A DNA stretch of 7,568 bases. Origin: Gammaproteobacteria bacterium UBA5338 (GTDB lineage: Bacteria; Pseudomonadota; Gammaproteobacteria; Pseudomonadales; UBA5862). A model generated the notes under the pieces. That model saw nothing but the letters and a program-made list of their open reading frames with translations. It searched no databases and was not told where the DNA came from. Each line of letters starts with the position of its first letter. The stretch's first letter is position 1. A program made the translations under genes and the position numbers. Positions 1 through 4,428 of the stretch are shown piece after piece. The stretch spans positions 1-7,568 of the forward strand of contig DHQM01000222.1 in the NCBI GenBank assembly GCA_002408105.1, in the 5' to 3' direction.

Positions 1-96
1 ATATTCATTAATAGCCAGTTCACGCATACGCTCAGCCATTGATGAATATTGAGCATCCAGTTCTTTTATATTGGCTTTAAATATTACGGCATACAT
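1..96 (-). CDS. Antibiotic biosynthesis monooxygenase (ABM)-like protein, N-terminal fragment cut by window edge
   Basis: An ATG at 96-94 opens a frame of 32 codons that is still open at the left edge, so only the N-terminus is visible. It begins MYAVIFKANIKELD and continues with a helix containing AERMRELAINEY. From memory this matches the first beta strand and helix of the roughly 95-105 residue ABM (dimeric alpha/beta barrel) proteins of gammaproteobacteria. Those are small stand-alone proteins, usually without a proven substrate. The start is set by an in-frame TAG just upstream and by a purine-rich AAAGGAG at 115-109, 12 nt away, which is a long spacing. Codons are AT-rich (ATA, TTT, AAA, AAT), unlike every other gene here, which suggests recent acquisition. 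The family call rests on 32 residues; the catalytic/dimer region is not visible. Confidence 0.6.
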   Translation of the reverse strand, partial: MYAVIFKANIKELDAQYSSMAERMRELAINEY

Positions 97-108
97 TTGA
101 TGCTATTA

Positions 109-115
109 CTCCTTT
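109..115 (-). promoter_or_regulatory. Ribosome binding site of the ABM-like gene
   Basis: The minus strand reads AAAGGAG, a near-perfect anti-16S match. It is 12 nt upstream of the ATG at 96, longer than the usual 5-9 nt. No other in-frame start lies between them: a TAG blocks the frame, and the other nearby ATG (out of frame) hits a stop after one codon. Confidence 0.6.
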
Positions 116-137
116 AGCCGAATACACATAACAGTTA

Positions 138-166
138 ACTATATTGAATGTGTACATTCTCGACTA
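138..166 (-). promoter_or_regulatory. Possible weak promoter for the ABM-like gene
   Basis: The minus strand carries TATAGT at 143-138 (5 of 6 to the -10 consensus). With a 17-bp spacer the -35 would be TAGTCG at 166-161, only 3 of 6. The spacer contains the 146-159 dyad and the -35 falls in the 162-184 dyad, so a regulator-dependent promoter is conceivable. Such matches are frequent in AT-rich DNA, hence the low confidence. Confidence 0.2.
146..159. repeat. Short inverted repeat (6-bp arms, 2-bp spacer)
   Basis: GAATGT at 146-151 and its exact reverse complement ACATTC at 154-159 are separated by GT. The site lies about 50 bp upstream of the ABM-like start, inside the spacer of the possible promoter. 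The size and symmetry suit an operator for a dimeric regulator, but this is inference. Directly left of it is an 8-bp palindrome, AGTTAACT, at 133-140. Confidence 0.45.
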
Positions 167-184
167 GATGGCATCCATCTAGTC
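162..184. repeat. Perfect 10-bp inverted repeat with 3-nt loop
   Basis: GACTAGATGG at 162-171 and its exact reverse complement CCATCTAGTC at 175-184 flank CAT. As RNA or single-stranded DNA this would form a tight 10-bp hairpin. No T-tract follows on either strand, so it does not look like an intrinsic terminator. It could be an operator upstream of the ABM-like gene, a recombination or insertion target, or a mobile-element relic. The sequence does not decide between these. Confidence 0.7.
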
Positions 185-191
185 TGTGAAC

Positions 192-216
192 TTATTCATT
201 TGGCCGGTTTGAATAA
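192..216. repeat. Inverted repeat, 7-bp arms with 11-nt centre
   Basis: TTATTCA at 192-198 is matched by TGAATAA at 210-216 around a centre containing GGCCGG. It is the third dyad within about 70 bp (146-216) and lies just before the composition jump at about 240. A run of six A follows at 223-228 on the plus strand. Function is unknown. The arms are AT-rich and could be chance, but the clustering of dyads is notable. Confidence 0.4.
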
Positions 217-240
217 AACGTTAAAAAACAACAAATTAGT

Positions 241-666
241 AGGCTGGGGTGCCGATAACTGTGCTCTCCACGGCTTGGTGGCTGCGCTAGACTGCAACTG
301 CTAACACGGTTTTTCCACAGCTGCGGGTTTTCGGGTGCACCAATCGGTATCGGCATGCCAAGGCGAATGCATGTACGTTCAATATACCGCCAGCGGTGTG
401 CGGTGTAGACCCTCCCCCAATGGTTTAGCCGCCCGCTTGGAGGAGCGCAACGCGCTGAACTCGCCCAAAGGTTGATTCTGGTGGCTGGAGATTTGGCCTT
501 TTGCCCGAAGGCAGGGCATTGGGTGGGCAGGGCGATAGGCAGGACGGTAAGTTGCGCAGCTCCCTGCAATTGGGGTGCGTCACTCAAGTGGTGTAGGCCC
601 GCACGCGGCGATTGTCAGTGACGACCCGCGCAGTGTGTCTGGGTGGGTCAGGGGCCTGGTGGCAGC
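241..666. other. Gene-poor GC-rich spacer between the lipoprotein gene and the AT-rich left end
   Basis: I see no supported gene in this stretch. The longest minus-strand frame (192-587, 131 codons) has to start with TTG without a Shine-Dalgarno sequence. It crosses the GC boundary, is rich in scattered Cys, Trp and Pro, and resembles no family I know. On the plus strand a frame stays open from about 408 to a TAA beyond 600, but it has no convincing start either. The stretch may be decayed sequence or an untranslated region downstream of the lipoprotein gene. No clear intrinsic terminator follows the TAA at 667: a 5-bp GC stem (CGCGG with CCGCG, around 606-632) has a long loop and no T-tract. 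Confidence 0.5.
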
Positions 667-1677
667 TTAGAAGCGTTGCACGGTTCCGTCAGACAATACC
701 GCGAGGGGTGTTTGCCCAGGGCCGCACTGGGTGGCTGCGATGGTGGTTCCGCGCTGGGGGTTCCAGGGGTTGCGGGGGTCGGCTTGCCATTCCCCGGTGC
801 GTTTGCCATCCGCGAGTGACCAGGTTTGCAGGCGGCCTTGGCCGTCGCCCAACAGGATCGCCTTGCCGCCATCGACGAACTGGGCACTGGTGAAGCGGCG
901 CCCGAGCAGGCGGGCGTAGCGGGGCAGGGGCAGCTCGAACACTTGGCTGGTGTCCTGGTTGTTCCAGGCGAAGGCACCTGCGTAGGCCGCGGTGGCAAAG
1001 CTGAGCCCTGCATCTGGGGACAGGCGAACCAAGTCGATGGCGGCGGGCAGCGAATAAACTCGTATTTGGTCTCCGCCCTGGGTGTTCCACAGGTGGATGT
1101 CGCCGTCTTCGGTTCCGGTGACGGCCAGGCGGCCATTGGCGCTCAAGTCGACGCTGGTGACCCGGCTGCCGTGCGCCCAGGTGTGGCGGACGCCCCCTTG
1201 TTGCACGTTGAACAGCACGGCCGATTGGTTGGTGAGCCCGAGCAGCGCGAACATGCCGTCGGGCGTCAACGCGGCCGAGGTGATGTCCGCCGGGGCGGTC
1301 CAAAAGCCTTGGGGTTGCCCGCTGTCCGTCCGCCATAGAACGAGGGACGCCCCCTCGACGGTGAGTGCATAGCCCCCATCGGCTGAGACCGCAGTGGTGG
1401 TCACGGTAGAGAAGTCCCCCGCGACATGGTTCCAGTTGTACAGGCGCTCTTGGTCTTGAACGCGCCACAGGCTTGCGCCGTGCTCAATGGAACCAACCAC
1501 CAGATACTGGCAGCCGGGGGAGATGGTGGCCGCGTGGACCCCGCGGTGGGCAACTTCCCAGGTGGTGTCCGGCCCTTGTCCTCCGCACCCTTGCAGCAGC
1601 AGGGCCAGCAGGCTAAGGATGGCGGAGAAGGTGGGGCGGGTGGGCTGCGCCGCTGGCGCTGTGGCGCTCGGGCACAC
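667..1677 (-). CDS. WD40-repeat lipoprotein (seven-bladed beta-propeller), function unknown
   Basis: This 336-residue protein has an N-terminal signal (residues about 14-30, hydrophobic LSLLALLL) ending in the lipobox LQGC, so Cys31 is the likely lipidated residue. Gly follows the Cys, so there is no Asp+2 inner-membrane retention signal and outer-membrane sorting is expected. The rest is WD40-like. Repeat-ending aromatic residues fall at W71, W115, F156, W197, W238, W286 and F336, a spacing of 41-50 residues, which is what a seven-bladed propeller needs. Blades 2-4 are the clearest, with SADG, TPDG and SANG turns. The start is GTG at 1677, since no ATG lies before the signal peptide; the ribosome site is weak (CGGCAGCGAACC upstream). 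It begins 14 nt after the rsd stop, so it is probably co-transcribed with rsd. WD40 propellers usually scaffold protein partners; no catalytic residue is visible. The partner and role are unknown. Confidence 0.85.
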   Translation of the reverse strand: MCPSATAPAAQPTRPTFSAILSLLALLLQGCGGQGPDTTWEVAHRGVHAATISPGCQYLVVGSIEHGASLWRVQDQERLYNWNHVAGDFSTVTTTAVSADGGYALTVEGASLVLWRTDSGQPQGFWTAPADITSAALTPDGMFALLGLTNQSAVLFNVQQGGVRHTWAHGSRVTSVDLSANGRLAVTGTEDGDIHLWNTQGGDQIRVYSLPAAIDLVRLSPDAGLSFATAAYAGAFAWNNQDTSQVFELPLPRYARLLGRRFTSAQFVDGGKAILLGDGQGRLQTWSLADGKRTGEWQADPRNPWNPQRGTTIAATQCGPGQTPLAVLSDGTVQRF

Positions 1678-1691
1678 GGTTCGCTGCCGGG

Positions 1692-2153
1692 TCAGATGGC
1701 GTCCTCTGCGGCGCTCGGCTGCAACGCTGCGAGCAGTTGGTCTTCCATTTCAAACCGGTCGGCCAGCATTTCGCCCAGGCGAGAGAGGTCCTCGGGCAGG
1801 CTTTCGAGCAGCTCTTCGCAATGGGCGTCGCTGTCGTAAATGTCATTGAAGCTGAGGGCGGCCTCGGTGGTGAGGTCAATGCGCGCCAGCAGGGAGTCCA
1901 GCAGCTCACGGCAGCGTTCATCCTCGGCCACGCGCAGGTACAACTCAAAGTACCCGGCGGACACATAGTCCACCAGCAGTTGGCAGAAGGCTTGAATTTT
2001 TACCGTAACGGGGATGTTTTTCGGGGTGAACTGGCGCAGCCCATCAATGGCGACATAAAAAAAGATCAGGTCTTGGCGCATTTTCAGCCAGCGCGACACG
2101 AGCGCATCGGCGGCTTCGTTCGGAGCGGTGTCTGGGGTGCTTTCTGCGTACAT
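1692..2153 (-). CDS. rsd: Rsd/AlgQ family anti-sigma-70 regulator
   Basis: This 153-residue protein matches the Rsd/AlgQ family (usually about 150-160 residues). It is a cytoplasmic helical protein that binds region 4 of the housekeeping sigma-70 factor and shifts RNA polymerase toward alternative sigma factors. Visible hallmarks are the N-terminal helix SRWLKMRQDL (residues 20-29), the family core LVDYVSAGYFELY (60-72), which matches E. coli LVDYLSAGHFSIY from memory, and the C-terminal ADRFEMEDQLL (131-141). The ATG is preceded by GAGGA with 8-nt spacing. It follows lrgB after 107 bp with a possible own promoter and precedes the WD40 lipoprotein by 14 bp. In Pseudomonas, algQ lies next to a dsbB paralogue (dsbH); here dsbB is two genes away, which fits a related ancestral neighbourhood. 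A T7 run occurs in codons 30-33. Confidence 0.92.
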   Translation of the reverse strand: MYAESTPDTAPNEAADALVSRWLKMRQDLIFFYVAIDGLRQFTPKNIPVTVKIQAFCQLLVDYVSAGYFELYLRVAEDERCRELLDSLLARIDLTTEAALSFNDIYDSDAHCEELLESLPEDLSRLGEMLADRFEMEDQLLAALQPSAAEDAI

Positions 2154-2161
2154 AACCGGGG

Positions 2162-2166
2162 TCCTC
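2162..2166 (-). promoter_or_regulatory. Ribosome binding site of rsd
   Basis: The minus strand reads GAGGA, separated by 8 nt from the rsd ATG at 2153. This supports that start and independent translation initiation, unlike the coupled genes upstream. Confidence 0.65.
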
Positions 2167-2206
2167 GGCGCTGGGTGTGTGGGGCTGCGTCGGGCCCCGG
2201 TGGGTT

Positions 2207-2234
2207 AGTGTATCCGCTTGGACGGATTCGCCAA
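2207..2234 (-). promoter_or_regulatory. Possible sigma-70 promoter of rsd
   Basis: The minus strand has TTGGCG at 2234-2229 (4 of 6 to the -35 consensus), a 16-bp spacer and TACACT at 2212-2207 (4 of 6 to the -10). Transcription would start about 45 nt upstream of the rsd ATG. The match is moderate, but this is the only gap over 100 bp among the genes between pckA and the lipoprotein. Confidence 0.35.
2212..2227. repeat. Small inverted repeat in the lrgB-rsd gap
   Basis: ATCCG at 2212-2216 and CGGAT at 2223-2227 flank a 6-nt centre. The dyad sits in the spacer of the possible rsd promoter, where a regulator could bind. It has no following T-tract, so it is unlikely to be an intrinsic terminator for lrgB. 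Five-bp arms can easily arise by chance. Confidence 0.3.
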
Positions 2235-2260
2235 ATCTGCGATGGATCTCACAGTTCTTT

Positions 2261-2962
2261 TTATAACCAATAGTTCAGGATCAGCGGAAGCGCCACTCCC
2301 ACCAGCACGCCAGTGGCGCCCATGGCCAGGCTCGCGAAGGCGCCGCATTCGCTGCCCTCCTCTAGAGCACGAGCGGTTCCGACACCGTGGGCACTGAGAC
2401 CCAGGGTAAAACCCAGCACGCGCGGCTCGGCGGTGCCGAGTGCCTGCAGCAACGGCGGTGCGCAGACCGCACCGATCACTCCGGTCACGATGACCAGTGC
2501 AGCAGCCAGGCCGGGGTCGCCTCCCACCGCCGCGGCCACCTCCATTGCCAGCGGCGACGTGATGGTCTTGGGAGCCAAGCTGGCCCACAGGTCCGGTTCC
2601 AGGCCGAACCACTGGGCCAGGAACAAGGCGCTCGCAGTGGCGGTGAAGGCCCCGACGCCCAACGCCAGCGCAAGCGGCAGGGCCTGCTGGCGCACCGCGG
2701 CCAACTGCTGGCTCAAAGGCAGCGCCAGGGCGACCGTGGCTGGGCCCAGCAGCCACACCAGCGCGCGGGTTCCATCTCGGTACTGTTCCAGGTCCAGCAA
2801 CCCGGTCTGAATCAGCAGGGCAAGCACCGCGGCTGCGGTGATCACCGGGTGGAGCCAGCTCTTGTGGCCGCTGCGCCGGTACACCGCAAGGCCCAGGGCA
2901 TAGGCGAAGGCAGTCACGCCGCTGTGCAGCACCGCAAAAAAAACCGCATCGAACGTGCTCAC
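2261..2962 (-). CDS. lrgB: LrgB/CidB family membrane protein (antiholin-like partner)
   Basis: This 233-residue, very hydrophobic inner-membrane protein has about six or more predicted segments. It carries the LrgB/YohK family signatures: LLGPATVALALPL at 71-83, PKTITSPLAMEVA at 131-143 and AHGVGTARA at 191-199. In Gram-positive bacteria LrgAB/CidAB modulate murein hydrolase activity and cell death. Other members are linked to export of small metabolites such as glycolate or pyruvate. The actual substrate here cannot be read from sequence. The start is GTG at 2962, overlapping the lrgA TGA by 4 nt (GTGA), which implies translational coupling with its usual partner. Length is typical (about 230). 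A run of eight T covers codons 7-9, an unusual homopolymer for such a GC-rich gene. The gene ends with TAA 107 bp before rsd. Confidence 0.93.
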   Translation of the reverse strand: MSTFDAVFFAVLHSGVTAFAYALGLAVYRRSGHKSWLHPVITAAAVLALLIQTGLLDLEQYRDGTRALVWLLGPATVALALPLSQQLAAVRQQALPLALALGVGAFTATASALFLAQWFGLEPDLWASLAPKTITSPLAMEVAAAVGGDPGLAAALVIVTGVIGAVCAPPLLQALGTAEPRVLGFTLGLSAHGVGTARALEEGSECGAFASLAMGATGVLVGVALPLILNYWL

Positions 2963-3306
2963 GGCTTGGCGCGCTGCCGCAAAGCCCAGCGCAGCGTGAG
3001 TGCGGTCACCGGGATGGTCACGAGGGTGCTCAGGGTCACCGTGGCCAGCAACTTGGCCCAGTCACCTGCGGCCAGGTTGCTGCCCAGCACTGCGCCGGTG
3101 AGCGGAGGCACGAAGAAGAGCGACAGGTGGCGCAGCAGGGGCGGGGCGGCGCGGCCGATCGCTCCACTGGTGGAAGGGCGCACCTGCAGCAGCAAGAGCA
3201 GCAGCACCAGGCCAACCAGAGGGCCGGGAATGGGCAGGTCGCTCCACTGGGACAGGGCGTTGCCAGAGAGCAGCGCCAGCAACAGCAGCAGTCCTCCGCG
3301 GATCAC
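2959..3306 (-). CDS. lrgA: LrgA/CidA family holin-like membrane protein
   Basis: This is a 115-residue inner-membrane protein with four hydrophobic segments (about 5-15, 26-41, 62-79, 86-107). The family motif LPIPGPLVGL is at 24-33, with LFFVPPLTGAV at 63-73 where most relatives read LFFVPAGVG. The C-terminus RQRAKP is positively charged. It is the small holin-like partner of LrgB, and the two genes overlap by 4 nt. I chose GTG at 3306, which forms GTGA with the dsbB stop. The frame is open much further upstream, but that extension lies over dsbB and encodes an Arg/Ala/Cys-rich, non-family sequence. The N-terminus is short for the family, with almost no residues before the first membrane segment. 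No Shine-Dalgarno sequence is visible, so it probably depends on ribosomes finishing dsbB. Confidence 0.87.
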   Translation of the reverse strand: MIRGGLLLLLALLSGNALSQWSDLPIPGPLVGLVLLLLLLQVRPSTSGAIGRAAPPLLRHLSLFFVPPLTGAVLGSNLAAGDWAKLLATVTLSTLVTIPVTALTLRWALRQRAKP

Positions 3307-3809
3307 CGCCGCACCAGCTGCACCAGCGACAGCGTGACCAGGCCCAAAAAGCCAACTGCGGCCCAGCCGGGGAGGGTCAGGCCTAAAAAGCGCCAGGCCA
3401 CCTCGGCGCAGTTGCCATCGCCGCGCAGTGCCAGCATCAGTGCATCCATGAGCGGCATCACCTCCACCAGGTAATCGAGCGATGGCATGCAGGCGGGCAC
3501 CTGCTCTGGCGGCAGTTGCTGCAACCAGAGTTGGCGGAAGGCCAGCAGCGCGCCGACATCGGCGCAGACCAGCACCCCAGCGGCGCACGCCCGGCGCAAC
3601 GGGCGGGCAGGGTTCAACACCAACGGCACAGCGGCAAACAGTGCGCAGCCGAACAGTGCGATGCGCTGCAGGATGCACAGACTGCAGGGTTCCAACCCGA
3701 AGCCGTATTCCAACAGGTAGGCTCCGGCGAGCAGCGCGGCGCAGAGCGCGAGCATCCAGCCGTTGAGCGGTCGAGGTTGGAGCAAGGCGCGCAATGTGGG
3801 AGAGCTCAT
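3303..3809 (-). CDS. dsbB: Disulfide bond formation protein B (quinone reductase that reoxidises DsbA)
   Basis: This 168-residue, four-helix inner-membrane protein passes electrons from periplasmic DsbA to the quinone pool. All four catalytic cysteines are present: the pair C42-S-L-C45 in EPCSLCILQR, and the second-loop pair C107 (VPACMPSLDY) and C134 (GDGNCAEVAW). Arg49, right after the first pair, corresponds to the quinone-interacting arginine. Membrane segments are at about 17-36, 47-65, 74-92 and 146-166. The start is ATG at 3809; the frame is open back to 3986, but that extension overlaps acpH and is not DsbB-like. The 19-nt gap from acpH holds only a weak ribosome site. The stop overlaps the lrgA start. 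No DsbA partner is in the window. It is more likely DsbB than a DsbI/DsbH paralogue, but that distinction is uncertain. Confidence 0.95.
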   Translation of the reverse strand: MSSPTLRALLQPRPLNGWMLALCAALLAGAYLLEYGFGLEPCSLCILQRIALFGCALFAAVPLVLNPARPLRRACAAGVLVCADVGALLAFRQLWLQQLPPEQVPACMPSLDYLVEVMPLMDALMLALRGDGNCAEVAWRFLGLTLPGWAAVGFLGLVTLSLVQLVRR

Positions 3810-3828
3810 GGACGACTCGGTGGCTGGG

Positions 3829-4428
3829 TCAAGCGAGGTTGGCTTGCAATGCCGCGCGCTCGGTGCGCGCGTACTCGGCAAGTTCTGGAAAAAACGCGGC
3901 GAAATTGTCGTCGATTTGGTCGTAGCTCGCCAGCCAGTGGGCCACTCCCGCATCCGCAAGTTGCGGCTGGTGCAGGCGCAGGCCAATGAATGCCAGAGCC
4001 CGGTGCACGTTGGCTGTCCGGTGATACCCCAGGAGGATTCCCCGGTCGATCAGGCGCGCGGCAAAACGCTGGGCGCTGCGCGGTAACTGGCTCCGCTGGG
4101 TGGCGAGGTCCAGGTGCACGCCCGCCACGAAAGCGGGCAGAGGCTCATCTGTGAACCGTCGCCAGTGGCGGCTCAAGTGGTGATCGAAAGCGAGGTCGAG
4201 CACGATGCTGGCGCAGCGGCGCAGGTTCTCCGGGAATTGCCGAATGAGTGCGACAAGCGCTGGGTGGCGGGCGCAATAGCCGTCGATGCGCCGGTGCAGC
4301 ACCACGGCCGCCTCCACTTCACCCTGGTAGGGTGCCGGGATGACGCCCTTGCGAAAGTCACCCGCCAAACTGCCAGCGCGCCAAGCCGCGCCGCGCCCAC
4401 CCAGCAAAAAGTGGGCGAGGTAGTTCAC
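3829..4428 (-). CDS. acpH: Acyl carrier protein phosphodiesterase
   Basis: This 199-residue cytoplasmic protein is of the AcpH family (formerly DUF479; E. coli AcpH is 193 residues). The enzyme removes 4'-phosphopantetheine from holo-ACP to give apo-ACP. Family marks include the N-terminus MNYLAHFLLG, then SLAGDF (D24), LHRRIDGY (44-51) and the metal-site-like LDLAFDHHLSRHW (77-89), matching E. coli LDVMWDHFLSRHW from memory. The expected His and Asp residues are all present. The start is GTG at 4428 and overlaps the gshA TGA by 4 nt (GTGA), so its translation is probably coupled to gshA. dsbB follows after 19 nt. Nothing in the sequence suggests a changed activity. A link to glutathione metabolism is only inferred from the shared transcript. 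Confidence 0.9.
   Translation of the reverse strand: MNYLAHFLLGGRGAAWRAGSLAGDFRKGVIPAPYQGEVEAAVVLHRRIDGYCARHPALVALIRQFPENLRRCASIVLDLAFDHHLSRHWRRFTDEPLPAFVAGVHLDLATQRSQLPRSAQRFAARLIDRGILLGYHRTANVHRALAFIGLRLHQPQLADAGVAHWLASYDQIDDNFAAFFPELAEYARTERAALQANLA

Noticed and set aside
97..250. Integron attC/attI site upstream of the ABM-like gene
   Set aside because: I searched by eye for a GTTRRRY core and its paired RYYYAAC and found no convincing set, despite the dyads. No integrase gene is in view.
192..587. Minus-strand frame of 131 codons in the gene-poor region
   Set aside because: It starts with TTG without a ribosome site, spans the GC boundary, has odd composition (many Cys, Trp, Pro) and matches no family I recognise. 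A decayed gene remains possible but is not supported.
606..632. Intrinsic terminator after the WD40 lipoprotein gene
   Set aside because: Only a 5-bp GC stem with a 17-nt or longer loop and no T-tract; not credible as a terminator.
2387..3337. Plus-strand 316-codon open frame opposite lrgA/lrgB
   Set aside because: It is Gln/Arg/His-rich and antisense to two well-supported membrane protein genes, a typical artefact of high-GC coding DNA.
3307..3678. Upstream extension of lrgA across dsbB
   Set aside because: The extra residues are an Arg/Cys/Ala-rich shadow of dsbB. LrgA homology begins at the GTG at 3306.
3810..3986. Upstream extension of dsbB by 59 codons
   Set aside because: The extension lies over the end of acpH and is not DsbB-like. 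The ATG at 3809 puts all four cysteines at the expected positions.
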